Source: Thermoplasmata archaeon
GTDB taxonomy: Archaea; Thermoplasmatota; Thermoplasmata; Lutacidiplasmatales; UBA184
Assembly (NCBI GenBank): GCA_027306505.1
Contig: DAHUZP010000018.1
Span: forward strand, 1 to 64,000
Reading direction: 5' to 3'
DNA length: 64,000 bases
Positions 55,293 to 64,000 of the stretch are shown here, one piece after another. A model generated the notes under the pieces. That model was given only the letters and a program-made list of their open reading frames with translations, was not told where the DNA came from and did no database searches. The number at the start of each line of letters is the position of its first letter. Within the stretch, counting starts at the first letter, position 1. The translations under genes were made by a program, and so were the position numbers.

Positions 55293-58027
55293 GGCGAGGT
55301 AACGCTGAGCTCCTGCTCGCCGTCGTGGCGATCCTCCTGGTCGTCCTGATGTTGCCCCAGGCGCCCGCCGGTGGCGCGACCTCGCACGCGCTCCCCGCCC
55401 AGGGGGCCCCCGCGGGCAACGGCGCCTCCCTCGCGGCGGCGCGGACGCTCTCCCACATGCCGCGGCCCATCGGCGCACCCTTCCTCCCGGCCCCGGCGGT
55501 CGGGCGAGCGCCATCCTCCTCGCCCAGCGCTCCCTCTTCCTTGAGCGCGACGTCAGCCTCACCCTCGGGCACCCCCACCGGACCGTGCGCCCCCAATTCT
55601 CCCTCCGCGATCGACTGGGCTCAGGACGTTAACGTCACCTTCAGCCTCTTCGACGCGAACCGGACCGCGCCTGCGATCAACCCCGTCAGCAGCTACGCGA
55701 CCGCCCTCAACATCAACATCTGGACCGGCAAGGCGAACTCCATCGGCGGTGTGAGCGGCCAGATCCCCATCGAGGAGGCCTACATCACCGTCTGGGCCGT
55801 GGGCTGGAACAACCAGTCGCTCAACTCCACGTTGCCGACCGCCCCGGCCATCTTCGGGATGAAGGTGGACCCGCACAACCTGGACCATGCGTCGGGTCAG
55901 CTCAACGACTTCAAGTTCTATCCTCCCGGCTCCACGGTCTACTTCAACCTGAGCTTGGTCCAGAACGCGACGGACCCGGCGAACTGGACCTCCCAGTGCC
56001 CGGTGGGCGCCTTCAACGCCCCCTGGAACCCCGCGGTCCCCGCCCCGGCCCCGGAGCCGACCTGGGTCTACCACACCTCGAACGGCTGGCCCAGTTCCGT
56101 CTTCGAGAACGACATCACGATCACGGCGACCCCGGACGTGATGAACGGGGTGCAGCCGGATCCGTTCCAGGCCGTCTACTTCTATCTCAACTCCTCGAAG
56201 ATCGGCATGCCCATCGGCGGGCCGCTCGGCGGGGCCCGCCTCTACTACACCATGGAGAACCGGACGGGGCTGCATCCCGGGGGCTCCGACTTCTGCGGGG
56301 ACAACAACACCTTCGAGGTCACCTGCTACGGGGGCATCACCACGGGCGTGGGTCCGTGGTACGAACCGGGCGACATCGTGCACTTCTACTTCGAGGCGTT
56401 CGTCTCGACGCAGGTCGGCATCTACAACAAGATCTTCTCCCGACCCTACTCCTTCGTCTACGGGAACGGCGGCACGTGGTGCCAGCCGGACAGCGGCTAC
56501 CAGTTCTACGGCTGGTCCGGCAGCGCGCTGCCTCCCTACCACGACCCGCTCCAGCAGAACGGCAACTACTCAGGGAGCGCCGACCCGACCACGTTGACCC
56601 TGAACGGCCCGGTGACCGAGATCGCGGTCTACACGGCGCTGGGCTCGGCGGCCTCCATCGCGCTCCGACCCGCGGTGGCGAACGTCCTCGACCCGGCGAT
56701 GGTCGATGCCCCGGGCGAGGGCATCGCGGTCGCGGCCCCGTCCCCCTCGGGCCTCGCCTCTCCGGCAGCCCCCAACACGGTCGCGGTCTCCTTCACCGAG
56801 GTGGGGCTCCCCGCCGGGTCCACCTGGTCGGTCCTGCTCGGCACGCAGAACCTCTCCTCCTCCACCAGCACGATCACCTTCAGTGTCGCGCCCAACGCGA
56901 ACTACGCCTACACCGTGACGAGCCCGCTCTCGGAGTTCGGACAGGCCTTCGTGCGCTACGTCGCGAGCCCGCTCGCGGGGACGGTCGCCGTGGGGAGCTC
57001 TTCCCTGTCGGAGCCGGTCAACTTCACGACGCAGGTCTTCGTGGACATCATCCAGAACCCCTGGAACGCGGGGAACGTCTCCACCAGTCCCACGGCCTAC
57101 GGACACGAACGCGGTTGGTACGACAACAACACGCAGGTGTCGCTCACCTCGATCGGGTTCTTCGGGTTCGACTACTTCGTCACGATCACGGCGGGGCACT
57201 CGGTGCCCTACCCGATGGAGTACGTGGTCGACTCCTCGACCAACAACAGCCTCATCCCGGCCTTCTTCGGGATCCTGAACCTCTCCCTCGGAAGCAACAA
57301 CCAGACGCTGGCCATCGCCTACGCCTATGTCTTCTTCAACGAGACCTACCTGGGGCAGGCGTTGAACGGCGTCCTCCTGATGAACGAGGCGAACAGCACC
57401 ACCTACTACACGGGCGACGGGACGCAGCTCGCGGACCCCTCCGACATCGGTCCGTTCCCTCCAGGGGTCAACGTGACGCTCTACATGGTCGCGTACGACG
57501 AGCTCGGCTGTCCGCTCCGCTCACCGACCTATCACTTCCATACGGCCCAGGGTCCGCCGCCCGTGATCAACAGCCGGACGTACTTCTACGTGGTCGTCTA
57601 CGACCAGGGCAAGAACAACTACGTCCCGAACGTGCCGGTCAACATCTCCAACAACACCTGGTGGGACATCTGCTACACGAACCAGTTCGGGTTCTGCTAT
57701 CCGAACGCTTCGTTCTCCTCGACGCCGCTCTTCCTCTCCTACGGGGAGTACAACGTCACGGTGACCTACGGTGGGCAGACCCAGTCGGTCACCTACCAGC
57801 TCACGCCCACATCGAACAAGACCCTCACGTTCATCTTCAACTCGGCCCACCAGTCCCCGCCGATCTATTCGAGCGCCCAGCAAGGGTTCTCGGCCAATTG
57901 GCCGTACTTCCCCTTACCGCTCTTCCTGGGCATGGTGATGGGCGGGGCGTTAGGCCTGCCCATAGTGCTCATCTGGTATGAGCAGCGGCGGAAGGCCGCC
58001 GCGGAGGAGAAGCGCATCACGCTCTGA
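55289..58027 (+). CDS. Large tail-anchored surface protein B of the AAA+ operon (tail EEKRITL)
   Basis: 912 residues, related in plan to its upstream neighbour. A signal peptide (8-30) and a Pro/Ser/Ala linker (30-105) lead into an extended all-beta region with numerous sequons and a few Cys pairs. A short repeat-like domain with SFTEVGLPAGSTWSV (about 500-580) is of a kind common in Thermoplasmatota surface proteins. A single helix (about 873-895) precedes the tail EQRRKAAAEEKRITL. Its ATG overlaps the stop of protein A (ATGA), so the two are made in a coupled manner. The AAA+ gene follows after 41 bases. Possibly two subunits of one cell-surface structure. Confidence 0.78.
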   Translation: MRRGNAELLLAVVAILLVVLMLPQAPAGGATSHALPAQGAPAGNGASLAAARTLSHMPRPIGAPFLPAPAVGRAPSSSPSAPSSLSATSASPSGTPTGPCAPNSPSAIDWAQDVNVTFSLFDANRTAPAINPVSSYATALNINIWTGKANSIGGVSGQIPIEEAYITVWAVGWNNQSLNSTLPTAPAIFGMKVDPHNLDHASGQLNDFKFYPPGSTVYFNLSLVQNATDPANWTSQCPVGAFNAPWNPAVPAPAPEPTWVYHTSNGWPSSVFENDITITATPDVMNGVQPDPFQAVYFYLNSSKIGMPIGGPLGGARLYYTMENRTGLHPGGSDFCGDNNTFEVTCYGGITTGVGPWYEPGDIVHFYFEAFVSTQVGIYNKIFSRPYSFVYGNGGTWCQPDSGYQFYGWSGSALPPYHDPLQQNGNYSGSADPTTLTLNGPVTEIAVYTALGSAASIALRPAVANVLDPAMVDAPGEGIAVAAPSPSGLASPAAPNTVAVSFTEVGLPAGSTWSVLLGTQNLSSSTSTITFSVAPNANYAYTVTSPLSEFGQAFVRYVASPLAGTVAVGSSSLSEPVNFTTQVFVDIIQNPWNAGNVSTSPTAYGHERGWYDNNTQVSLTSIGFFGFDYFVTITAGHSVPYPMEYVVDSSTNNSLIPAFFGILNLSLGSNNQTLAIAYAYVFFNETYLGQALNGVLLMNEANSTTYYTGDGTQLADPSDIGPFPPGVNVTLYMVAYDELGCPLRSPTYHFHTAQGPPPVINSRTYFYVVVYDQGKNNYVPNVPVNISNNTWWDICYTNQFGFCYPNASFSSTPLFLSYGEYNVTVTYGGQTQSVTYQLTPTSNKTLTFIFNSAHQSPPIYSSAQQGFSANWPYFPLPLFLGMVMGGALGLPIVLIWYEQRRKAAAEEKRITL

Positions 58028-58068
58028 GCGGGCGTGAGCATTCCACTGAACCCACCAAGGAGACGAAG

Positions 58069-61000
58069 ATGGCCTACGGAGGACAAGGAACGCCGCCGAA
58101 CCAGTACCGACCTCGCCCCCAGGGACAGGGGAACCCCTACGACGTGATGGGGGGGTTCTACCCGGTTTCCGCACCCGGGGCCCGTCCACCGCCCCAGGGG
58201 TCACCCTACGCGCCGGTACCGGCCGGTAGGCCCGGGGCCTATCCTCCCCAGTACCGCCCGGTCCCGGTCCGCCCTCCGATGCAGCCCTACCCGGCCGGGG
58301 CGCGTCCCCCGCCCGGGGGCCTCGCGGTCCCGCCCCGTGGCGGTCCTCCGGCCGCTAGTCGGGGTCCTCCGCCCAAGAAGAAGAAGTCCTACTCGAAGGA
58401 AGAGATGGTCTTCATGGCCATCGGTCTCGGCCTCATCATCATCGGAGGCTTCCTGATCCCGACCTTCAACCTCCTGATGAACGCCCAGTCGGCCGGGCAG
58501 TTCCTCTCCTCGACCGATGCGCAGCCCCTCTCGAACGGAGGGACCCAGGCGATCATGCTCACCCCGAGCACGGTAGAACCGGGAGAGACGGTCCTCATCC
58601 TGGACCAGATCGCCTACATCCACTACGACCCGACCCAAGGGGTCACTTCGATCAATTACACCAGCATCTCGCCGCAGGACAGCCACACGCTGATGCTCTC
58701 CCAGCGTCTCTTTGGCGTTTTCAATGGCAACCTGCCCGGGCAGTACGGATTCAAGGTCGGCGATTACATCATGATGACCTTCAAGGTCGTCTCGGCGACC
58801 ATCCCGGGGAACCCCAACGCGACCCCGTACCTCACCCTGGACGCTTCCTACTCCGCGACCTGGAACTCCTACTCCAACAGCTACAGCGGCATCAAGGAGT
58901 TCGCGCTGGACCCGGCGGTCATCCAGCCCTACCCCGCGCCCCTCTACGACGGGCTCTTCGTGGCGCTCATCGTCGCCGGCGCCGGGCTGTTCGCTTTCGC
59001 CCTCATGTGGCCGAAGCGGCTGAAGCGCTTCTTCAAGCTCTCCACCAAGGATCCACAACATCTCGTACCCATCGTGGTCTTCTTCCTCTCGTGCTTAGCG
59101 CTGGTCTTCCTGCCGTTCTATCCATGGTGGATGGTCCTGATCTTCTCGGTCTTCCTCGCTTTCGTCGCGCACAGGATGCCGCAGCTCGCGGTCATCTTAC
59201 TCGGCATGCTGATGCTGGGCGAGGTGGGTTACCAGGCCCCCGAGCTCGGGCTCATCTTCGTGCTGGCGTTGATGCCGCTCCTCGCGGCCACGCTCGTCGA
59301 TTGGCGGATCGGTCTCGGAGGCTTCTTCGTCATCGCGCTCGCCCCTTACGGCCTCTCTTTCGTGGTCCCGATCATGATGGGGATGATCTTCTCCCTCATG
59401 CTGGGCTTCGCGGTCGCGGCCGCAGGCGGCATCGTCCTCTCCATCTTCGTCACGCTGGGGAACTTCCCTGTGCTGGGCTGGATGGTCGGGAACGCCCATT
59501 CAGGGCTGCCCACGTTCGTGAACGGACATCCGCAGGACCTCAATCCGGTACGTTGGAACTGGTCCTTCGGTGACTTCTGGAACGCCTACGCCAACATCGC
59601 GAGCCCCAACAGCCAGGTGCTCGCTCAGGGTACCCAGGGCATCTCTGCCTTCTGGTCACCCCTCACGATGATCGCGGTCTGGTGCGTAGCCACCTGGCTC
59701 GCGCATATGCTCATCCTGGACCGCACCAAGATGACCCCCTCCCGCTGGGCGAAGCACTCGCTCGTCGGGGGCGGCCTCATCACGGGCGTCGCGTTCGGTG
59801 AGCTCATCGCCTTCAACCAGTTCCAGGGCCCGGCGGGCATCCTGGTGGTCGGGGTCATCCCCGCGATGCTCTGCGCGACCGCGGCAGGGATGGTGCTCCG
59901 CGAGACCTTCCAGGCCTACTTCACCAGCAAGCTCGGAGGGACGGCGGTCGGTACCCGGGTCGCCGAGATGAGCCACCTCCACAAGGTCTCCTTCGAGATG
60001 GTGGGTGGCCTGGGCGACGTGAAGGCGGACATCAAGGAGTCGATGATCATCCCGCTGATGCGCAAGGACGTCACCTCCAAGTTCGGCCTGGAGCCCCCGA
60101 AGGGGATCCTGCTGTTCGGCCCTCCCGGCTGCGGGAAGACCATGCTCATGAAGGCGCTCGCGAACGAGCTGGGCGTCGAGATGATCTCGGTCAAGTGCTC
60201 GGACCTGATGAGCAAGTGGTACGGTGAGTCCGAAGGGAAGGTCGCCGAACTGTTCAAGACCGCGAAGGAGCGCGCGCCCTGCATCCTCTTCATGGATGAG
60301 GTCGATGCGCTCGCCAAGCGCCGTGACATGTACAGCGCGGACGATGTCTCGCCCCGTCTGCTGTCCATCATGCTCTCGGAGATGGACGGTATGGACAAGA
60401 CGGGCGGTGTCATCATCGTGGCCACCACGAACAAGCCCGAGATGATCGACCCGGCCATGATGCGTCCTGGCCGTCTCGACAAGATCATCTACGTGCCGCC
60501 GCCGGACTTCAACGAGCGCTCCGACGTGATCAAGGTCCACCTGTTCGGGAAGCCTGTCTCCCCGGACATCGACCTCACCGAGATCGCGAAGAAGACCGAG
60601 CGGTTCTCCGGCGCCGACCTTGCGAACCTCGTGCGCGAGGCTGCGACCATCGCCATGAAGCGCTCGATGATGACCGGGGTCGCCTCGATCATCTCGATGG
60701 AGGACTTCCGGACCGTCATGCCCCGCATCAAGCCCTCGATCAGCCTCAGGATGATCGAGGAGTACGAGCGGCTCAAGATGGACTTCGAGCGTAAGATGCA
60801 CCAGGTCCAGCGGGCCGAGCGCAAGGTCGTCGTGAAGTGGGACGACGTGGGCGGTCTCGAGGACATCAAGAAGGCGCTCAAGGAGTACGTCGAGCTCCCG
60901 CTGACGAAGCCCGAGCTGATGGAGGAGTACAAGCTCAAGACCGGCCGAGGGATCCTGCTCTTCGGTCCCCCCGGTTGCGGCAAGACCCACATCATGCGGG

Positions 61001-61737
61001 CCGCGTCGAACGAGCTCAACGTGCCGATCCAGATCGTGAACGGTCCGGAGCTGGTGAGCGCTCTCGCCGGTCAGAGCGAGGCCGCCGTGCGTGACATCCT
61101 CTACCGTGCGCGTGAGAACTCGCCCTCGATCGTGTTCTTCGACGAGATCGATGCGCTCGCGAGCAAGGAGTCGATGAAGACCCCCGAGGTCTCGCGTGCC
61201 GTGAGCCAGTTCCTGACGGAGATGGACGGGATCAAGCCCAAGGACCGTGTCATCATCGTCGCGACGACCAACCGTCCGCAGATCCTCGACCCGGCGCTGC
61301 TGCGTCCGGGCCGGTTCGACAAGATCTTCTACGTGCCCCCGCCCGACCTCAAGGCGCGCTCGGACATCTTCAAGATCCACTTGAAGGGCGTCCCGTGCGA
61401 CGGCGAGGTCGACTACGACCTCCTGGCGCTGGGGACCGAAGGGTACTCAGGGGCCGACATCGCTTCCATCGTCGACGAGGCGAAGCTCATCGCGCTCCGC
61501 GAGCAGCTGCGCTCCGAGCCGGGAGGTGGCCGTGGCGGCGGTCCGGGGAGCCCCCAGAACGACCTCAGGAGCTTCCTCGAGCGCGGCGGACAAGGCGGCG
61601 CGGGTGGCCCACGCCGGGTCATCGGCGTCAAGATGTCGAACCTGCTGGAGGCCATCGGCAAGACCAAGAGCTCCGTCACCCCCGAGACGCTGGAGTGGGC
61701 CCAGTCCTTCATCCAGACCTACGGGACGCGGCAGTAG
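58069..61737 (+). CDS. Membrane-embedded double AAA+ ATPase (Cdc48-type motor on a polytopic membrane domain)
   Basis: 1222 residues. Residues 1-105 are Pro/Gly/Tyr-rich and end in KKKK; helix 1 is at about 113-136; an external beta domain of about 150 residues follows. About ten more helices lie between 290 and 620. Then come two AAA+ modules. The first has Walker A GPPGCGKT (683-690), Walker B ILFMDEVD (about 740-746) and arginine-finger region MRPGRLD. The second has GPPGCGKT (966-973), IVFFDEID (about 1022-1027) and LRPGRFD. Sensor-1 TTN is present in both, so both should hydrolyse ATP. The AAA part resembles Cdc48/VAT/SpoVK-like unfoldases but lacks the VAT N-domain; the membrane part is unlike FtsH, and no HExxH protease motif is seen. 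A membrane-protein extraction, assembly or export motor is inferred. Confidence 0.85.
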   Translation: MAYGGQGTPPNQYRPRPQGQGNPYDVMGGFYPVSAPGARPPPQGSPYAPVPAGRPGAYPPQYRPVPVRPPMQPYPAGARPPPGGLAVPPRGGPPAASRGPPPKKKKSYSKEEMVFMAIGLGLIIIGGFLIPTFNLLMNAQSAGQFLSSTDAQPLSNGGTQAIMLTPSTVEPGETVLILDQIAYIHYDPTQGVTSINYTSISPQDSHTLMLSQRLFGVFNGNLPGQYGFKVGDYIMMTFKVVSATIPGNPNATPYLTLDASYSATWNSYSNSYSGIKEFALDPAVIQPYPAPLYDGLFVALIVAGAGLFAFALMWPKRLKRFFKLSTKDPQHLVPIVVFFLSCLALVFLPFYPWWMVLIFSVFLAFVAHRMPQLAVILLGMLMLGEVGYQAPELGLIFVLALMPLLAATLVDWRIGLGGFFVIALAPYGLSFVVPIMMGMIFSLMLGFAVAAAGGIVLSIFVTLGNFPVLGWMVGNAHSGLPTFVNGHPQDLNPVRWNWSFGDFWNAYANIASPNSQVLAQGTQGISAFWSPLTMIAVWCVATWLAHMLILDRTKMTPSRWAKHSLVGGGLITGVAFGELIAFNQFQGPAGILVVGVIPAMLCATAAGMVLRETFQAYFTSKLGGTAVGTRVAEMSHLHKVSFEMVGGLGDVKADIKESMIIPLMRKDVTSKFGLEPPKGILLFGPPGCGKTMLMKALANELGVEMISVKCSDLMSKWYGESEGKVAELFKTAKERAPCILFMDEVDALAKRRDMYSADDVSPRLLSIMLSEMDGMDKTGGVIIVATTNKPEMIDPAMMRPGRLDKIIYVPPPDFNERSDVIKVHLFGKPVSPDIDLTEIAKKTERFSGADLANLVREAATIAMKRSMMTGVASIISMEDFRTVMPRIKPSISLRMIEEYERLKMDFERKMHQVQRAERKVVVKWDDVGGLEDIKKALKEYVELPLTKPELMEEYKLKTGRGILLFGPPGCGKTHIMRAASNELNVPIQIVNGPELVSALAGQSEAAVRDILYRARENSPSIVFFDEIDALASKESMKTPEVSRAVSQFLTEMDGIKPKDRVIIVATTNRPQILDPALLRPGRFDKIFYVPPPDLKARSDIFKIHLKGVPCDGEVDYDLLALGTEGYSGADIASIVDEAKLIALREQLRSEPGGGRGGGPGSPQNDLRSFLERGGQGGAGGPRRVIGVKMSNLLEAIGKTKSSVTPETLEWAQSFIQTYGTRQ

Positions 61738-61787
61738 GGAACGTCGAGGGCACCTAGAGAAGGAAGGACGGGAGAGGAGGAAGCACC

Positions 61788-62228
61788 ATGGACATCCCGC
61801 TGTTCGGACTCGCCCTTCTGACCTTCGCCGTGCTCTATCTCGGGCTGAACGTCTTTCTGTTCTGGACGCTCGTGATCACGCTCCTCGTGATCATGATGTA
61901 CCTCGCGGTACGCTGGAGAGCGGTCCACGAGAACTATCCGCACGGTCTAGGCGATACGATCCAGTTGATCATCCTGATCTCGATCACCTGGGTGCTCTTC
62001 GTCTTTCTCGGACCCAAGGACTACAACAACTCCATCCCCTTCCTGGGGCAGGGGTTAACCTACGACACGCCGAACTGGAGCGTGGTGATCACCATCGGGG
62101 TGTTCTTCATGTTCCTGGTGCTGATCATCTTCGCCGTGCTCCTGCCTTACCTGCAGGGCCGCATCTCCATGGGTGGGGGCGGCGGCGGCGACGACAGCGG
62201 GAAGGGCAAGGTCGGCGTCGGGGCGTGA
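61788..62228 (+). CDS. Small four-helix membrane protein of the AAA+ operon
   Basis: 146 residues. Helices at about 4-22, 24-42, 57-75 and 98-121; the C-terminus is a Gly-rich, Asp/Lys tail. The membrane half resembles the first half of the protein at 32988-33740 (AxLYLxLxVxxxW in helix 1, FLGP after helix 3). The ATG follows GGAGGAAGCACC, with GGAGG as a good ribosome site, 50 bases after the AAA+ stop. It is probably an accessory subunit of the membrane ATPase complex. Confidence 0.72.
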   Translation: MDIPLFGLALLTFAVLYLGLNVFLFWTLVITLLVIMMYLAVRWRAVHENYPHGLGDTIQLIILISITWVLFVFLGPKDYNNSIPFLGQGLTYDTPNWSVVITIGVFFMFLVLIIFAVLLPYLQGRISMGGGGGGDDSGKGKVGVGA

Positions 62229-62265
62229 GCGTCCCGGCGTCCCTTCGTGGGCCGGTCAGCGCTAG

Positions 62266-62290
62266 GGCCTGGGGAGAGCCTCCCCAGGCC
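62266..62290 (+). terminator. 11-bp terminator hairpin closing the AAA+ operon
   Basis: GGCCTGGGGAG (62266-62276) pairs perfectly with CTCCCCAGGCC (62280-62290) around a three-base loop. It lies 38 bases after the small membrane protein gene and before the lysS promoter. Confidence 0.6.
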
Positions 62291-62364
62291 TCCTCCGGGA
62301 GGGGGGACGCTTCCCACGGGCCCCCTCGATGGGCCCCCTGCGGGTCCTCCTCTCCGGCCCCAAG

Positions 62365-62371
62365 TCTTAAG
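62365..62371 (+). promoter_or_regulatory. TATA box of lysS
   Basis: TCTTAAG, centred 27 bases before ATG 62395; it supports that start over the in-frame GTG at 62383. Confidence 0.55.
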
Positions 62372-62394
62372 CCGGTGCGTCGGTGGGTGCCCAC

Positions 62395-63948
62395 ATGCCC
62401 ACCGGGAACGCGCTCACCGAAGAGCGTCGGCACAAGCGCGAGAAATGGAGGGAGGGGGGCGACGAGCCCTATCCCCACGGGTTCCCTGGCCGGGTCTCCC
62501 TGGCCTCGGTCCGAGCGGAGGTCGCCGGGCGGGAGCCGGGCAGTGAGCTCGCGGGCACCCTCCGCCGCGTAGCGGGCAGGGTGCTGACCATCCGGCAGCA
62601 CGGCAAGACCGCCTTCGTGCCCCTGCGGGACCAGAGCGGTGAGCTCCAGCTCTTCCTGCGGGTCGATGACCTGGGGGAAGCGGGCTACCAGCGGACGCTG
62701 GACACCCTCGACCCTGGCGATCTCGTAGGGGCCGAGGGGGTCCCCGTGGTCACTCGGAGGGGCGAGCCCTCGCTCCGTGCCTGCTCGGTCAAACTCCTCG
62801 CGAAGGCGCTGCGGCCCCCCCCGGAGAAGTGGCACGGTCTCGTGGACACCGAGGCGCGGCTCCGGCAGCGCTACGTGGACCTGCTCTCCTCCCCGGAGGT
62901 CCTGCGGAGCTTCGAGGGCCGCTCCGCGCTCCTCGCCGAGATGCGACGCCTCCTCAGTGCCGAGGGCTTCCTCGAGGTGGAGACCCCGGTCCTCGGACGC
63001 GTCGCGTCCGGGGGGCTCGCCCACCCCTTCGTGACCCACTACCGGTTCCTCGAGGAGGACTTCCGCCTCCGCGTCGCTCTCGAGCTACCTCTCAAGCGAC
63101 TGCTCGTGGGCGGGTTCGAGAAGGTCTTCGAGATCGGGAAGGTCTTCCGAAACGAGGACCTCGACGCGGACCACAGCCCCGAGTTCACGATGATGGAGCT
63201 CTACTGGGCCTACGCGGACTACGGCGACGTCCGCGGTCTCGTCGAGCGCCTCACGCAGGCGCTCGCGAGGGCGGCCGCACCCTACCTGCCCAAGGAGGAG
63301 GCGGAGCAGCGGGTCCGGGACTTCACGCCCCCCTACGCGACCGTGGACTACGTGGAGAGGCTCGAGAAGGAGAGCGGCATCTCAGGGATCGTCGAGCTTC
63401 CCCGGGAACGTCTCCTCGAGCTCGCCCGAGGGGTCGGAGCGAAGGTCTACGCCTCCATGAGCCACGGGGCCGCGCTGGACAAGCTCTTCGGGCACTACGT
63501 GGAGTCGCGGTTCGAACGGCCGACCTTCGTGCTGGACTACCCGCTCGAGACGACCCCCCTCGCGAAGCGTCACCGCTCGAAGCCCGGCCGGGTCGAGCGG
63601 TTCGAGCTCTTCTACCGGGGGATCGAGCTCGGCAACGCCTACACCGAGCTCAACGACCCGGACGACCAGGAGGCGCGCTTCCGCGAACAGCTCCCTCCCC
63701 CGAGCGGCCCTGGCGGAGCGGACGCCCAGGAGGAGACCTACGCCTACGACGAGGACTTCGTCGAGGCGCTCCGCTATGGGATGCCTCCCGCGGGCGGGCT
63801 GGGGATGGGCGTCGACCGTCTGGTGATGGCGATGCTGGGCCTCTCCTCGATCAAGGACGCGATCCTCTTCCTCCCGACCCGTGCCCGGCCCACGGGGCCC
63901 TCCATCGAAGGCCCCGGTCGGGGGGACGCGGGCGGCGCGGGGCCCTAG
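62395..63948 (+). CDS. lysS: Lysyl-tRNA synthetase, class II
   Basis: 517 residues. An N-terminal OB-fold anticodon-binding domain (about 55-150, with GRVLTIRQHGKTAFVPLRDQSG) precedes the class II catalytic domain. Motif 2 is FEIGKVFRNEDLDADHSPEFTMME and motif 3 is GLGMGVDRLVMAM, which lead into the lysine-typical ILFLPTRARP. It charges tRNA-Lys. Many archaea use an unrelated class I LysRS, whereas Thermoplasma-type archaea use class II, so this agrees with the inferred lineage. The final 20 residues are a Gly/Pro-rich extension. Confidence 0.96.
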   Translation: MPTGNALTEERRHKREKWREGGDEPYPHGFPGRVSLASVRAEVAGREPGSELAGTLRRVAGRVLTIRQHGKTAFVPLRDQSGELQLFLRVDDLGEAGYQRTLDTLDPGDLVGAEGVPVVTRRGEPSLRACSVKLLAKALRPPPEKWHGLVDTEARLRQRYVDLLSSPEVLRSFEGRSALLAEMRRLLSAEGFLEVETPVLGRVASGGLAHPFVTHYRFLEEDFRLRVALELPLKRLLVGGFEKVFEIGKVFRNEDLDADHSPEFTMMELYWAYADYGDVRGLVERLTQALARAAAPYLPKEEAEQRVRDFTPPYATVDYVERLEKESGISGIVELPRERLLELARGVGAKVYASMSHGAALDKLFGHYVESRFERPTFVLDYPLETTPLAKRHRSKPGRVERFELFYRGIELGNAYTELNDPDDQEARFREQLPPPSGPGGADAQEETYAYDEDFVEALRYGMPPAGGLGMGVDRLVMAMLGLSSIKDAILFLPTRARPTGPSIEGPGRGDAGGAGP

Positions 63949-63980
63949 TCGCCTCTCTCGGGAAGAGTTCGCCGACGCGC

Positions 63981-63988
63981 TTATAAAC
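63981..63988 (+). promoter_or_regulatory. TATA box at the window end
   Basis: TTATAAAC, a near-consensus archaeal TATA box 33 bases after the lysS stop. It probably drives a gene or RNA starting just beyond position 64000. Confidence 0.55.
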
Positions 63989-64000
63989 CTCCGAGAGTGC

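Overview
The window is GC-rich (by eye roughly two thirds G+C) archaeal chromosome. The archaeal signatures are a pus10 / ribosomal L21e / RNA polymerase subunit F / DUF655 / ksgA cluster, a group II chaperonin (thermosome), a TtuA/Ncs6-type tRNA thiolase, an XerA-type recombinase and TATA-box promoters. About nine genes have a TATA-like box centred 25-29 bases before the start codon, the geometry of leaderless transcripts. The mixture of PKD-rich surface proteins, an S53 (kumamolisin-type) protease, a DUF6015 protein, class II LysRS and a 23S rRNA gene with no 5S gene close behind it suggests a member of Thermoplasmatota, perhaps a terrestrial high-GC lineage. That placement is inference from gene content; no 16S sequence is present.

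Layout. Positions 1-308 hold the 3' end of 23S rRNA, followed by a perfect hairpin. Positions 486-2248 hold a ZIP-like metal transporter divergent from an HTH-ferritin fusion, with a 13-bp palindrome at the shared control region. Positions 2490-12253 are an unusual membrane cluster: two NqrB/RnfD-like membrane proteins (one with two zinc ribbons), a TPR protein, a polytopic membrane protein and a six-PKD surface protein that begins with a cupredoxin-like domain bearing a CuA-type Cys/Cys/His motif. Positions 12571-30673 carry small ORFs, a HAD phosphatase, PKD proteins, an S53 protease operon, aconitase, a transposase-like scrap and two more tail-anchored surface proteins, one a PQQ-type propeller. 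Positions 30819-45781 are mixed housekeeping and membrane functions: a DEDD exonuclease, a threonine synthase-like enzyme, a K+ channel, a penicillin acylase-family hydrolase, a TPR/STAND-like protein, XerA, TtuA, 3-hydroxyacyl-CoA dehydrogenase and PrsW. Positions 45917-52825 are information-processing and chaperone genes. Positions 53085-62228 are the most intriguing part, and lysS closes the window.

The 53085-62228 unit appears to be one operon. It holds two large, sequon-rich surface proteins anchored by a C-terminal helix and ending in the same cytoplasmic octapeptide-like tail (EEKRITL), a 1222-residue protein that fuses about eleven membrane helices to two Cdc48-type AAA+ ATPase domains, and a four-helix small membrane protein. 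I know of no described system with this composition. A membrane-embedded AAA+ machine that extracts, assembles or exports the two tailed surface proteins is the simplest hypothesis.

A recurring theme is the single-pass surface protein with a signal peptide, beta-rich repeats, one C-terminal helix and then a long proline-rich, alanine/lysine-repeat or glutamate-rich cytoplasmic tail. These tails suggest that surface proteins are coupled to intracellular partners.
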